Source: Bacillota bacterium (GTDB lineage: Bacteria > Bacillota > Clostridia > Acetivibrionales > DSM-1351). From it: DNA of 64,000 nucleotides. Below the pieces are notes generated by a model that was not told where the DNA came from, did no database searches, and saw nothing but the letters and a program-made list of their open reading frames with translations. The DNA lies in the NCBI GenBank assembly GCA_023392075.1, contig JAEVZU010000183.1, forward strand, positions 60,196 to 124,195. Direction: 5' to 3'. Each line of letters opens with the position of its first letter. Within the stretch, counting starts at the first letter, position 1. Of the stretch, positions 19,201-28,629 are shown one piece after another. The position numbers were made by a program, and so were the translations under genes.

Positions 19201-20067
19201 ATGGGCAGGAAAAAAATATTGGTACTGGGTTCAACAGGAATGGCAGGACACGTTATGACTGCATTCTTTGAGGAAAGCGGAGCCTATGATGTTTTTAATC
19301 TTGCACATAAGAAAAAGCTGAATGAAAGATCGTATTTGTGTGATGCAACTGATTTTCTTAAGCTTGGAGTATTTTTGGATAAAGAAGAATTCGATGTCAT
19401 CATAAACTGTATTGGTATTTTAAACCAAAATGCCACTGATTTCAAGGACAGGGCAGTTTTGTTAAATTCCTATCTACCTCACTTTTTGGAAACCCGGTTC
19501 AGAGATTCGCATACCAAAATTATTCATCTAAGTACGGATTGTGTATTCTCAGGTAAAACGGGTTCATATACCGAAACTTCCTTTAAAGACGGAGATACAT
19601 ATTATGACCGGACCAAGGCTATAGGTGAGATCTGTGAAGGCCGTAATTTAACGGTCAGAACATCTATAATCGGCCCTGATATCAATTATGACGGTATAGG
19701 ACTTTTTAATTGGTTCATGAAATCCAAAGGCAAAATAAACGGCTATGTCAATGCAATTTGGACCGGCATTACAACCATTGAGCTGGCAAAAGCCGTAGGA
19801 AAAGCTGTAGAAAATGATTTGTCCGGATTATACCACTTGGTATCGGCCAAAAGTATAAATAAATATGAACTGCTTTTGCTCTTTAAAGAAGTTTTTAATA
19901 AAAATGATGTGCATATAGTCAAGTATTTTAATGAGCCTGTAGATAAAAGCCTGATTAATACCCGCCATGATTTTGATTATCAAGTACCGGATTATAAAAT
20001 TATGATATCCGGGATAAAGGAATGGATATTGGGCCACCCGGCCTTATATCCGCATTATACCGTATAA
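19201..20067 (+). CDS. RmlD-like NDP-sugar 4-ketoreductase
   Basis: 288 residues of the dTDP-4-dehydrorhamnose reductase family, with LGSTGMAGHVM, INCIGILNQNA, HLSTDCVFSG and YDRTKAIGE (YxxxK). It follows the epimerase by three bases. CapF, the usual third enzyme of UDP-L-FucNAc synthesis, carries a C-terminal cupin domain and is about 370 residues. This protein lacks that domain, so a UDP-L-RhaNAc/QuiNAc-type route (CapE-like, RmlD-like, epimerase) fits better. This is inference from domain content. Confidence 0.82.
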   Translation: MGRKKILVLGSTGMAGHVMTAFFEESGAYDVFNLAHKKKLNERSYLCDATDFLKLGVFLDKEEFDVIINCIGILNQNATDFKDRAVLLNSYLPHFLETRFRDSHTKIIHLSTDCVFSGKTGSYTETSFKDGDTYYDRTKAIGEICEGRNLTVRTSIIGPDINYDGIGLFNWFMKSKGKINGYVNAIWTGITTIELAKAVGKAVENDLSGLYHLVSAKSINKYELLLLFKEVFNKNDVHIVKYFNEPVDKSLINTRHDFDYQVPDYKIMISGIKEWILGHPALYPHYTV

Positions 20068-20122
20068 TTGTCATACCTGTTGACTAATTCTAATAAAAAT
20101 TACAAATGGACTTTATTTCCGT

Positions 20123-20166
20123 TATATTCAACATTATTAGTTAAATAATTGTTGAATATATTTTTG
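20123..20166 (+). terminator. Terminator-like hairpin after glycan operon
   Basis: TATATTCAAC and GTTGAATATA, extended by ATTATT/AATAAT, form a stem followed by TTTTTG. It closes the operon ending at 20067. Confidence 0.6.
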
Positions 20167-20301
20167 TAATGATTTCTGCTGCCTCCCTCATATTATTATA
20201 CAAGCACATAAGTTAACTGATATACAAATCATGGGTTTGGTATACAGTGGCAAAATGACGGAAATACCGAAAGCAACGTCTGAAGGGAATAGGGATGAAA
20301 A

Positions 20302-21309
20302 ATGCTGCAGAATATAATAATACTTGTTTTAAGTCTTGGGATAATACTTACGGGGTGTGAACTGTTTACCAACGGAATAGAATGGCTGGGTAAAAAACTT
20401 AATCTTGGCGATGGTGTGGTGGGCAGTATTTTTTCGGCTGTAGGCACCTGTTTACCTGAAACGCTGATTCCGATTATTGCTCTCCTTTTTTCAAAAGGCC
20501 GCTCGGAATCTGTGGATATAGGCATTGGAGCAATTGTAGGTGCACCATTTATGCTTTCAACTCTGGCCTTTCTTATTACCGGGTTAAGTGCTATTATATT
20601 TGCCGGGAGACGTAAAACGGGATATATGCTCAATGTAAATATTGATATATTGAGCAGGGACATTTCATTTTTTGTGGTAGTTTATACGGGTATGATTTTA
20701 GCCTCAATCATCACTTTTGGGGCGGTAAAAAATGTGTTGGCCTTCATACTTATCGGGTGTTACGTGTACTATGTTTTTAAAACCGTTGACGGTGACCATT
20801 CCAATGATGAGGAAATTGATGATCTCACCTTTTCAAGGGCTTTTAATACAAAGACCAATATAGTTGTTATTTCCCTTCAGGTTATGGTTGCACTGACGGT
20901 GATCATTGCCGGAGCGGAACTTTTCGTAAATAATATTGAAGTAGTTTCAAAGGGCTTTGGAATATCGACCCTGGCCCTGTCAATAATCATAACTCCTATA
21001 GCAACCGAGCTGCCTGAAAAGTTTAACAGTGTCATATGGATAAGCAAAAGCAAGGATACCCTTTCTCTTGGAAATATAACAGGGGCAATGGTATTTCAGA
21101 GCTGCATACCTGTTTCCATCGGTATCCTTGCCACAAGTTGGAGACTTGATACCATCACTCTTGTAAGTGCATTGCTTGCACTTTGCTCGGCGCTGGTGAC
21201 CTTTATCTGGATAAAGGTGAAGAGGCAGCTGCATCCAATACCTCTTTTATCGGGAGGATTGTTTTACATCTTTTTTATCATATTCCTTATTGAGAGGGGG
21301 TTTAAATAA
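20302..21309 (+). CDS. Sodium/calcium exchanger family membrane protein
   Basis: 335 residues, about ten membrane segments in two homologous halves. Each half has the exchanger alpha-repeat: GTCLPETLIPIIALLFS near residue 48 and ITPIATELPEKFNSVIW near residue 230, with the conserved acidic residue that binds the cation. YrbG/CaCA-type proteins exchange Ca2+ for Na+ or H+ across the cytoplasmic membrane. Monocistronic; convergent with the DUF4363 gene, with only three bases between. Confidence 0.87.
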   Translation: MLQNIIILVLSLGIILTGCELFTNGIEWLGKKLNLGDGVVGSIFSAVGTCLPETLIPIIALLFSKGRSESVDIGIGAIVGAPFMLSTLAFLITGLSAIIFAGRRKTGYMLNVNIDILSRDISFFVVVYTGMILASIITFGAVKNVLAFILIGCYVYYVFKTVDGDHSNDEEIDDLTFSRAFNTKTNIVVISLQVMVALTVIIAGAELFVNNIEVVSKGFGISTLALSIIITPIATELPEKFNSVIWISKSKDTLSLGNITGAMVFQSCIPVSIGILATSWRLDTITLVSALLALCSALVTFIWIKVKRQLHPIPLLSGGLFYIFFIIFLIERGFK

Positions 21310-21312
21310 CTG

Positions 21313-21705
21313 TCAGAAGATATTTTCCATGGTAAAACCCTCTTTCTTCGGTATGTGCAGTATATAATACTTCAAAGCTTCCAGTTCAGCAAGTGCGGAG
21401 GAGTAATCTTCGCTTTCCACATACATTTTTGTTTTGGTAAAGGAATCATCAATATTATCAATTTCAAAATGGTCTACAAGCATTGCCCAGTAGTACTTTG
21501 TTTTATCCCAGTTTTTATTGAATTCCTCAAGCTGCTTTTCGGCGGAAGTCCATTGCTTGTCTGTGACGGATTTGCTGATGGAAATAACCGAATATTCCAG
21601 GACTCCTGCCGACCTGCCCAGGTAGTAAAGTGTCAATGAACCTGATAGAATTATGACTATCAATAATACGGAAATGAGGATAACTGTTTTTGTATTTGTG
21701 TTCAT
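21313..21705 (-). CDS. DUF4363-type single-pass membrane protein
   Basis: 130 residues from ATG 21705 (read on the minus strand after AAAGGAG); the longer frame to 21792 would overlap the neighbour by 77 bases. One N-terminal membrane helix (VILISVLLIVIILSGSLTLYYLG) is followed by an acidic helical domain with two WxxAxxxLExF-like repeats, facing outside. It is coupled to the DUF421 gene, a pairing common in clostridia. Function unknown. Confidence 0.72.
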   Translation of the reverse strand: MNTNTKTVILISVLLIVIILSGSLTLYYLGRSAGVLEYSVISISKSVTDKQWTSAEKQLEEFNKNWDKTKYYWAMLVDHFEIDNIDDSFTKTKMYVESEDYSSALAELEALKYYILHIPKKEGFTMENIF

Positions 21706-21715
21706 AAAGTACAGT

Positions 21716-22405
21716 TCACTCCTTTGACTTATTTTTTTCCTTTGCCTGGCAGAACAATTTTCCATCCAAATCAATACTTGCAAAGAAAACATCTTTGATA
21801 CTGTTAATACCTATTTTGTTCAATTCCATCTCAAGAGTCTCTTTATTCAGATTCGCCCTTTTTAAGTTTTTGTTCACCAGGTTTCCGTCTATTATCAAAT
21901 CAATTGCAGGTGCCTCATATTTGACCGACAAATTCAAATCTTCCGGAGTTACATTTCTTTTAGCAGCCTTTGGTACTACGCTCAACTGTCCGTTGGTCTC
22001 CAGAATTGCATATTCCACATCTGCGATATCATAGATATCCTTGCTTCGAAGCTGCTCAAGAAAATCATTCAAAGTATACAGTTCGTTGCGGAATACCTGT
22101 TCATTGATTTTTCCTGCCGAAATCAGAATGCTTGGTCTTCCGCAGATAATATCCCTGGCTTTTGAACTTTTTAAGGATATAAAGGAAATAAGTATTTGCG
22201 CCGCCAGCATTGTCAATATGGGAATAATGCCGTTCACCAGCGGAATTCCCGTATTTTGCATAGGTACTGAAGCAAGCTCCGAGATCATAATGGCAACTGC
22301 AAGTTCAAAAGGCTGCAATTCTCCAATCTGCCTTTTTCCCATTATTCTCATTGCAATAATAACAATAATGTACAAAATCAAAGTTCTAATAAAAACGACT
22401 AACAA
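21716..22405 (-). CDS. DUF421 (YetF/YcaP-like) membrane protein
   Basis: 229 residues starting at TTG 22405 after AAAGAGG. Three N-terminal membrane helices (LILYIIVIIAMRIMGKRQIGELQPFELAVAIMISELASVPM) precede the soluble YetF-type domain with RPSILISAGKINEQVFRNELYTLNDFLEQLRSKDIYDIADVEYAILETNGQLSVVPK. Family members are implicated in envelope or spore functions, but no activity is established. First gene of a two-gene minus-strand operon. Confidence 0.87.
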   Translation of the reverse strand: MLVVFIRTLILYIIVIIAMRIMGKRQIGELQPFELAVAIMISELASVPMQNTGIPLVNGIIPILTMLAAQILISFISLKSSKARDIICGRPSILISAGKINEQVFRNELYTLNDFLEQLRSKDIYDIADVEYAILETNGQLSVVPKAAKRNVTPEDLNLSVKYEAPAIDLIIDGNLVNKNLKRANLNKETLEMELNKIGINSIKDVFFASIDLDGKLFCQAKEKNKSKE

Positions 22406-22771
22406 TTTATTAACCTCTTTCCATTAGGGATAATAAACTTATTATTTAAAAATAACCGAAAAAAATACTTGAATTTTTAGCTTGCCAGATAATTCCCATA
22501 CATGTGGCTGGAAAAGGGGAAGCTAACAATATTTTACCGAAAAAGTATAATATTATTAGCTATTCAAAGAAAATGAAAGATATTTGAACAATTATGCAGA
22601 TAATTCAAACTGTAATAATTTATATCACGAATAATTCTTGTAATTTAAGGTTTCATTTAATTAATGTCAAAGTGATATAATTAATAGGTATTCTTTACTA
22701 TGGGGCATTATATATAGCTTTATTGCATATTATAATGCTCATTATTTTTACTTTTTTTCAGGGAGGATTCA
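22406..22771. other. Gene-free spacer (366 bases)
   Basis: AT-rich divergent region between the DUF421 gene and the first TrkA gene. A GATATAAT near 22674 could be a -10 box for trkA, but no convincing -35 box is placed. No coding region, repeat or structured element was recognised. Confidence 0.5.
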
Positions 22772-23389
22772 ATGCAGGTAGTTATTATCGGATGCGGAAA
22801 GGTGGGAGCTAAATTTGCTCAAGTACTTTCCCAAGAAGGACATGAAATAGTTATAGTGTCCAGTGACAGTAAGTTATTTAGAAATTTAACTCCAGATTTT
22901 GATGGTGTTACATTGACGGGCGTCCCGATAGACCAGGATGTTTTAAAGAATGCGGGTATTGAGACAGCTGATGCTCTGGTGGCTGTTACTGAGGATGATA
23001 ACGTAAATATAATGGTTTGTCAGGTTGCCAGGGAAATATTCAAAGTCCCCAAGGTAATAGCAAGGATATATAACCCTGCAAGAGAACATGTATTCCATGA
23101 GTTCGGACTTGACACTTTTTGTCCAACTGATATAACAGTAAATGTTATAAGGGCCATGATCAGCTCTGAGGATGATGTCAGCACACATACAATCGGGAAT
23201 ACCTCTGTCATTTTCCAAAATAAAAAGATTAGCGAAGGCTATATAGGTAAAAGAGTTGACCAGGTCAAACTAAAGGAGGGCATGATTTTTGGAATCATCA
23301 GATCAGGAGTATTTATGTTTGCAAACAGTGTGGGAAAGCTCATAAAAGGTGATATTTTCGTTATTGCAGATACAGCCCACAAGCTATAG
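22772..23389 (+). CDS. trkA: TrkA-family potassium uptake regulatory protein
   Basis: 205 residues: an N-terminal RCK/TrkA-N Rossmann domain (VVIIGCGKVGAKFAQVLSQEGHEIVIVSSD) and a C-terminal TrkA-C domain (residues about 135-205). It gates the membrane pore TrkH in response to nucleotides. ATG 22772 follows CAGGGAGGATTCA. The second TrkA paralogue follows after 57 bases, and a TrkH gene lies 2.5 kb away in convergent orientation. Confidence 0.88.
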   Translation: MQVVIIGCGKVGAKFAQVLSQEGHEIVIVSSDSKLFRNLTPDFDGVTLTGVPIDQDVLKNAGIETADALVAVTEDDNVNIMVCQVAREIFKVPKVIARIYNPAREHVFHEFGLDTFCPTDITVNVIRAMISSEDDVSTHTIGNTSVIFQNKKISEGYIGKRVDQVKLKEGMIFGIIRSGVFMFANSVGKLIKGDIFVIADTAHKL

Positions 23390-23446
23390 GGCACTTTAAT
23401 TCAGCAATCAGGTTGTGATTTTGATATAACATTTGGAGGTAAATGA

Positions 23447-24103
23447 ATGTATATAGTAATTGCAGGCGGAGGGAAATTAGGGTATTATCTGGTTAAAACG
23501 CTTCTGCCTTACAAACATAGAATAACTGTTATAGAACATCAGAGAGATTTGTGCGAGAAGATAGCAAATCAACTCAATATTTCGATTGTTAATGGGGATG
23601 GAACCAGTATTGAGCACCTGACCGAATCGGAGGTCAGCAAGGCGGATATATTTATAGCTGTTACAGGCCGGGATGAGGAAAATCTTATTGCATGCCAGCT
23701 GGCCAAAAGGAAATTCGGAGTAAAAAGAACAATTGCAAGAGTCAACAACCCGAAAAATATAACAGTATTTGAAAAGCTGGGTGTGGATATTGCGGTTAGC
23801 AGTACCTCTATAATTGCAGATCTCATAGAACAGGAAGTTGATTATTCTGGTGTCAGAACCTTAATGAAACTAAAGGGCGGTAAAATAACGCTAAGCGAAC
23901 TGATTATTACTTCTGAGTCCGGGGTTGTAAATAAAAAGCTGAAGGATCTCAACGTTCCAAAGGATTTCATATTGATATCGGTTATCAGGGACGACGTAGT
24001 TATTATACCCAATGGAGACACAATGCTGTCTGCAGGCGATTATATCATAGCTGCGTCTTCATATACCGAACAGCAGGAACTGAAGGAATTCTTTTTAGGA
24101 TAA
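23447..24103 (+). CDS. trkA: TrkA-family potassium uptake regulatory protein, paralogue
   Basis: 218 residues with the same two-domain plan. IVIAGGGKLGYYLVKTLLPYKHRITVIEHQRD binds nucleotide, NGDGTSIEHLTE and ARVNNPKN follow, and a TrkA-C domain occupies about 138-218. Having two adjacent RCK proteins suggests either a hetero-oligomeric gating ring or separate rings for different pores. Confidence 0.88.
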   Translation: MYIVIAGGGKLGYYLVKTLLPYKHRITVIEHQRDLCEKIANQLNISIVNGDGTSIEHLTESEVSKADIFIAVTGRDEENLIACQLAKRKFGVKRTIARVNNPKNITVFEKLGVDIAVSSTSIIADLIEQEVDYSGVRTLMKLKGGKITLSELIITSESGVVNKKLKDLNVPKDFILISVIRDDVVIIPNGDTMLSAGDYIIAASSYTEQQELKEFFLG

Positions 24104-24134
24104 TATGTTGCATTAATGGATTTTAGTATGATAA

Positions 24135-24430
24135 AATTAAAGATATTTATAAAGGCTAGGATTAATTACGGAACGGATGAATGAGTTCCTTAGTAGCCGT
24201 CCATACAGGTTAAGAGAGCAGTCTGGCTGGTGGGAAGACTGAGTTGTATGGAATGTGTGAATTACGGATTATGAGCTGCTTTTTGCCGGGATTGCCCGTT
24301 ACAGCATTAAAGGCGTCTGTAAAGCCAGGTGAATTTATATAATATGTTTGCCTCACAAGGGTTTATGGATGTAAATTAAGGTGGTACCACGAGCTCTTCG
24401 TCCTTATACAGGATCAAGGGCTTTTATTAT
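24135..24430 (+). promoter_or_regulatory. T-box leader of tyrS (tyrosine-responsive)
   Basis: The 414-base gap before tyrS holds a full T-box. Stem I has AGAGAGCAGTCTGG and a GGTGGG-type apical region. A specifier-loop candidate UAC (24263-24265), a Tyr codon, lies in GTGTGAATTACGG. The antiterminator T-box AAGGTGGTACCACG sits at about 24379-24392. A competing terminator (AGCTCTTCGTCCT with AGGATCAAGGGCT, then TTTTATT) ends near 24428. Uncharged tRNA-Tyr should stabilise the antiterminator and switch tyrS on. Confidence 0.93.
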
Positions 24431-24517
24431 TGTCAGGATATTGAAAGTTCATTCATTGCCTGATATCGATATTTTTGAGTAATTTGGCAAATACTGTTTA
24501 CAAGGAGAGAAAAAACA

Positions 24518-25744
24518 ATGGGTAATGTATACGATTTATTGCAGGAAAGGGGCTTTATAGCTCAGGTAACTCATGAAGAAGAGATTAAGAAACTTTTAAG
24601 AGAGAAAAGTGTAACGTTTTATATAGGTTTTGATCCTACCGCGGACAGTCTGCATGTGGGGCACTTTCTTCAATTGATGGTTATGGCTCACATGCAGCAG
24701 GCAGGCCACCGGCCGATTGTGCTTATCGGCGGAGGTACAGCCATGGTAGGAGACCCCAGCGGCAAAAATGATATGAGAAAAATGATGACCAGGGAAATAG
24801 TACAGCATAATGTAGAAAGATTTAAAACACAGATTTCCAGATTTATCGATTTCTCAAATGACAGGGCAATAATGGTTGACAACGGAGACTGGCTGCTTGG
24901 TCTCAATTATGTGGAGTTTTTAAGAGACGTGGGAGTACATTTTTCTGTAAACAGAATGCTGACTGCCGAATGTTTCAAGAGCAGAATGGAAAAGGGTCTG
25001 ACCTTCCTCGAATTCAACTACATGCTGATGCAGAGCTATGATTTCCTTGTACTTAATAGAAAATATGACTGCCAGATGGAGCTTGGCGGGGACGATCAGT
25101 GGTCAAATATTCTTGGCGGTCTGGAATTGGTCAGAAAATCTGATGGAAAGAGTGTTTACGGAATGACCTTTACACTTTTGACCACCAGCGAAGGCAAGAA
25201 AATGGGTAAAACGGAAAGCGGCGCAGTATGGCTGGATCCGGAAAAAACCACACCTTATGAATTCTACCAGTATTGGAGGAATATCAGTGACAATGATGTG
25301 GCAAAATGTCTTGCGCTTCTGACCTTCCTCCCAATGGACGAAGTCAGAAGACTTGGAACACTGACAGATGCAGGGATCAACCAGGCAAAAGCCATATTGG
25401 CCTATGAAGTAACAAAAATTGTACATGGTGAAGCAGAAGCTCTTAAAGCTAAGGATGCTGCCGAGGCAATATTCGGCGGTAAAGGCAGTTCTGAAAATAT
25501 ACCTTTTATTGAAGTTAAAGCAGCCGAACTGGAAGCAGGAATTAAGATAACGGATTTATTGCTGCTGGCCGAACTGACTCCTTCAAAGAGCGAAGCGAGA
25601 AGAGCAGTACAACAGGGCGGAGTTTCACTCAATGATAATAAGATTACAAGCTTTGATTACACTGTGGGGACCAGTGATCTTGCAGATGGTGAAATGATGC
25701 TTCAAAAGGGCAAAAAGAGCTTTGTAAAGATAAAAGCTGTTTAG
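24518..25744 (+). CDS. tyrS: Tyrosyl-tRNA synthetase
   Basis: 408 residues, class I synthetase. HIGH-type motif HVGH (46-49), KMSKS-type KKMGKTESG (about 226-234), tyrosine-binding GGDDQWSNI, and a C-terminal S4 RNA-binding domain ([20 protein letters not shown]). Start ATG 24518 follows AAGGAGAG. Controlled by the T-box leader just upstream; a strong bidirectional terminator follows. Confidence 0.97.
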   Translation: MGNVYDLLQERGFIAQVTHEEEIKKLLREKSVTFYIGFDPTADSLHVGHFLQLMVMAHMQQAGHRPIVLIGGGTAMVGDPSGKNDMRKMMTREIVQHNVERFKTQISRFIDFSNDRAIMVDNGDWLLGLNYVEFLRDVGVHFSVNRMLTAECFKSRMEKGLTFLEFNYMLMQSYDFLVLNRKYDCQMELGGDDQWSNILGGLELVRKSDGKSVYGMTFTLLTTSEGKKMGKTESGAVWLDPEKTTPYEFYQYWRNISDNDVAKCLALLTFLPMDEVRRLGTLTDAGINQAKAILAYEVTKIVHGEAEALKAKDAAEAIFGGKGSSENIPFIEVKAAELEAGIKITDLLLLAELTPSKSEARRAVQQGGVSLNDNKITSFDYTVGTSDLADGEMMLQKGKKSFVKIKAV

Positions 25745-25759
25745 CAGTCATTAAAAATT

Positions 25760-25804
25760 AAGCACACCATACGTCGGAAAATTGTCTGTATGGTGTGCTT
25801 TTTA
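25760..25804. terminator. Bidirectional terminator between tyrS and trkH
   Basis: AAGCACACCATAC / GTATGGTGTGCTT stem with TTTTTATT on the plus side and a TAATT...-type A/T tail on the other. It serves two convergent genes. Confidence 0.85.
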
Positions 25805-25848
25805 TTGTTCCCATAACTTTATGTGATTTAGCTATTGCTTTATCAAGA

Positions 25849-27228
25849 CTATCCAACCAGTATTTTAGCCTCCGGATAAACAATGTCGGAGTTTCTTCGT
25901 GACGACTTCAAAGTAAGTGCTACTGCAAAGGAAAGAGGGCCAACCCTGCCAAGGAACATTGTTAAAATAATCAGTATCTTACTGAAGGTACTTAGTGCTG
26001 GAGTGATTCCAAGAGTCAAACCTACTGTACCAAAGGCGGAAGTGGTCTCATATAAAACATCCAGCACTTTAAAGTCGGACTGCACCGATACGATTACTGT
26101 CGTTATCAGGATTACCAATATTCCGCTTAAACCAGCGATCGAGATTGCTTTATTAACAGTGTATTGATGAATTTTTCTTTTAAACAGTACAATATCTCCA
26201 GAGCCCCTTATCTGTGAAAAAATGGCGATTATCAATACACCCATGGTGGTTACTTTTACTCCGCCTCCGGTTGAACCCGGTGCAGCACCCACAAACATAA
26301 GAAACACTGTAAATACTTTTGAGATTTCCTTCATATCAGCCAGGTTTATAGAGTTAAAGCCGGCTGTTCTGGCAGAAGTGGATTGAAAGAAGGCGGCATT
26401 GACTTTTTCAAAAAAACTCATGGGTCCAAGTGTTTTCGGATTATTGAATTCGGTAGCAAAGAAAAATACGGTACCTGAAATAAGCAAGGCAGCAGTAATG
26501 GAAAGTACCAACTTGGTATGAAAAATTAACTGTTTGTTTTTTCTGAATTCCCAGATATCTCTCCATACCGAGAAACCTAAACCTCCCAGGATTATAAGTC
26601 CTGAAATTGTATATATGACAATAGGATCGTTGTTAAATGGGACTATACTAAGGAATTTACCGTCAACTGCTCCGCTGGTGATATCAAAGCCTGCATTACA
26701 AAAAGCGGATACTGAATGGAATACTCCCATATAGGCACCAAAGGCTCCGAATTTAGGTACAAAGCTTATTGAAAGCAGTATGGCTCCTGCCAATTCAACA
26801 ATCAGGGTAGCTGTTACTATTTTTCTTATGAGACGCAGCACTTCGGAATAACTGAAGGAATTGATTGATTCCTGGGCCAGCAGCATTCCCTTAAGTCCTA
26901 TTTTTTTTCTGAGCAAGATTGAAAAAAATGTTGCAAGTGTTACAATACCAAGTGCTCCTACCTGAATCAAGCACAGGATGATAACCTGCCCTATGATGGA
27001 CCAATACGTAAAGGTATCATAAATAATCAAACCTGTAATACATGAGGCTGAAGTAGCTGTAAAAAGTGCATCTATAAATGGCGTCCATTCTCCTGATCTC
27101 GAGGAAAACGGCATAGTTAGGAGTACTGCCCCGGTAAAAATCAGACCGGCAAAGCTTAAGACCAACAGTTTGGAAGGGGCTATACTCAGCAGGTGATATC
27201 CCTTTTTTTTAATTATGTCCTTTTGCAT
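25849..27228 (-). CDS. trkH: TrkH/KtrB-family potassium transporter
   Basis: 459 residues with about ten membrane segments. Four P-loop-like filter segments are visible: TATSASCITGLIIYDT, HSVSAFCNAGFDI, STSARTAGFNSIN and TTSAFGTVGLTLG. Gly in each (TG, AG, AG, VG) lines the K+ filter. Pore subunit for the TrkA proteins encoded across tyrS. Read on the minus strand from ATG 27228. Confidence 0.9.
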   Translation of the reverse strand: MQKDIIKKKGYHLLSIAPSKLLVLSFAGLIFTGAVLLTMPFSSRSGEWTPFIDALFTATSASCITGLIIYDTFTYWSIIGQVIILCLIQVGALGIVTLATFFSILLRKKIGLKGMLLAQESINSFSYSEVLRLIRKIVTATLIVELAGAILLSISFVPKFGAFGAYMGVFHSVSAFCNAGFDITSGAVDGKFLSIVPFNNDPIVIYTISGLIILGGLGFSVWRDIWEFRKNKQLIFHTKLVLSITAALLISGTVFFFATEFNNPKTLGPMSFFEKVNAAFFQSTSARTAGFNSINLADMKEISKVFTVFLMFVGAAPGSTGGGVKVTTMGVLIIAIFSQIRGSGDIVLFKRKIHQYTVNKAISIAGLSGILVILITTVIVSVQSDFKVLDVLYETTSAFGTVGLTLGITPALSTFSKILIILTMFLGRVGPLSFAVALTLKSSRRNSDIVYPEAKILVG

Positions 27229-27268
27229 CCTTAGTCATCCTTGTTTTCATGTAAAATGAATTATTTTC

Positions 27269-27434
27269 CTAGCAGTATGTAATATCAAAACGTATATTGT
27301 CCGGCGAGGAAAATTTTTTCAGGACAAGGCGAGGTTCCAACGAAGTACTGCAAAGCAGTGCTTTCCGACAACGCAGTTCTGGAGGAATTTAACCGCCGGC
27401 AATATATGAATTTAGATATTACAGACTACTACTA
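27269..27434. repeat. MITE-like palindromic repeat R2, copy 1
   Basis: About 166 bases with terminal inverted repeats: CTAGcAGTaTGTAATATC at the left, GATATTACAGAcTACTaCTAG at the right, and CGTATATTG...CAATATAT further in. It shares ends and interior (GAGGAAAATTTT, GGAATTTAACCGCCGGCAATAT) with 47084-47249 and, inverted, with 51131-51296. It carries no open reading frame. Confidence 0.75.
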
Positions 27435-27565
27435 GTTTTAAAGATTATCATAAATAATATTAGAATTCAAATATGAATTTATTATTCCCATTGAACCACA
27501 AGCTTGCCTTGCGTCAGCAAGGCTGCGTCCATCCTCCTCGAAAATTTCCAAAATATCTCAGCGTG

Positions 27566-27628
27566 AGTTCGGTGATTTTTGAGCGGGAAAATTCACCACT
27601 CAAAAACGTTTTGTACATTATTAATAAA
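27566..27628. repeat. Short palindrome, possible repeat R3
   Basis: TTTTTGAGCGG...CCACTCAAAAA forms a hairpin. Its right half with following AACGTTTTGTACATTATTAA resembles the reverse complement of 47388-47420, with a few mismatches. It lies in the 641-base gap between trkH and the coat genes, which otherwise holds R2 copy 1 and R1 copy B. Confidence 0.4.
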
Positions 27629-27681
27629 GAGTAGGAATATGAAAGTAAAAATTGTGGAAAATAAATATGATTCAAATTACC

Positions 27682-27836
27682 AAAGTCAATTACGGTTGAA
27701 AGCCTTAACCTTCCAGGCGAATATTGCTTTTAAGCTAGCTTTCAACGCAGTTTGGGTTTGTTGAATGGTTTTTGCACTTCAGTGGGCTTCAGCCTCAAAC
27801 CCAAACTATCGGCTTTAGCCGATAGTAATGGACTTT
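27682..27836 (+). repeat. Structured repeat R1, copy B
   Basis: 155 bases. The ends are inverted repeats (AAAGTCAATTAC and GTAATGGACTTT, one mismatch). Inside, AGTTTGGGTTT pairs with AAACCCAAACT, followed by the hairpin CTATCGGCTTTAGCCGATAG. Near-identical architecture to copy C at 40134-40265. Confidence 0.75.
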
Positions 27837-27869
27837 TGAACAAATTATTGAAATAAAAGGAGGATTTGT

Positions 27870-28064
27870 ATGCCACTCACAAGTAAGGAATTAATGCTGA
27901 TTCAGGATAATATCAGCATGTGTGAAGACAACATAAAGTACTTGCAGGGTTGTGCCCAGTTAGCACAGGACAGCCAGGTGAAAAACTTGTGCAACAAGCT
28001 TGCAAGCGATGAAAAAAACAATTTACAAATACTGATGAAGCATATTAACACAGCTGCACAGTAA
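27870..28064 (+). CDS. Small spore-coat-associated protein, CotF-like
   Basis: 64 residues, all helical in character (LTSKELMLIQDNISMCEDNIKYLQG, then a KLASDEKNNLQILMKHIN helix). It starts at ATG 27870 after AAAGGAGG. It precedes by 13 bases the clearer Coat_F gene, and such small helical partners commonly accompany CotF-like proteins in clostridia. Assignment is by context and composition. Confidence 0.65.
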   Translation: MPLTSKELMLIQDNISMCEDNIKYLQGCAQLAQDSQVKNLCNKLASDEKNNLQILMKHINTAAQ

Positions 28065-28077
28065 AAGGAGGGAAATC

Positions 28078-28350
28078 ATGGCTAATTTAACTGACAAGGA
28101 AATCATGGCATCTGTTTTAGGGGAACACAAACTTGCGGCATCTTCATTGACAAATCTGATACTGGAGAGCGTAAGTCCCATGTTGAGAAATGATGCCGAA
28201 AGTATTTTAACAAAGACGTTTAACGCACAAAAACAGGTTTTCGACATTATGGCTCAAAAAGGCTGGTATTCGGTTCAAAACGCCAATCAGCAGGAAATAT
28301 CCTCAGCACAGCAGAAAGTTAAGGGCATTCAATCTCAAATGTCTCAATAA
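28078..28350 (+). CDS. Coat F (CotF-like) spore coat protein
   Basis: 90 residues with the Coat_F pattern: LTDKEIMASVLGEHKLAASSLTNLILES, SPMLRNDAESILTKTF, and an aromatic GWYSVQNANQQEI segment. Predicted helical-bundle protein of the spore coat. Ribosome site AAAGGAGGG. Ends at a terminator (28363). No sigma-E or sigma-K promoter was confidently placed. Confidence 0.8.
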   Translation: MANLTDKEIMASVLGEHKLAASSLTNLILESVSPMLRNDAESILTKTFNAQKQVFDIMAQKGWYSVQNANQQEISSAQQKVKGIQSQMSQ

Positions 28351-28362
28351 CCTGTTACTGGA

Positions 28363-28395
28363 GGCAGTTACTTTATAGTAGCTGCCTTGTTTTAT
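28363..28395 (+). terminator. Terminator after coat genes
   Basis: GGCAGTTACT / AGTAGCTGCC hairpin followed by TTGTTTTATT. Confidence 0.75.
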
Positions 28396-28629
28396 TGTGT
28401 AACTTCAAGTTGGTAACAATTTATTATGAAAAGCATAAAATAATATTGCAGGGGCATAGGAAACATATATCTGCATTTGTACACAGATGCAACATAAGTG
28501 GCTTTTGCCGCCTTTGTTATTTGTTAAGATTTTTATTATAAAGAAGGGCTTAATTCCCTTGAACCCATAATATTAAAAATCTCTTAGTATAATATTTACT
28601 TCAGTGTTTCATTTTAAGGAGGGAAAGTC

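Noticed and set aside
27579..27764. 61-codon frame across R3 and R1
   Set aside because: It lies wholly in repeat sequence with no ribosome site or protein-like composition.
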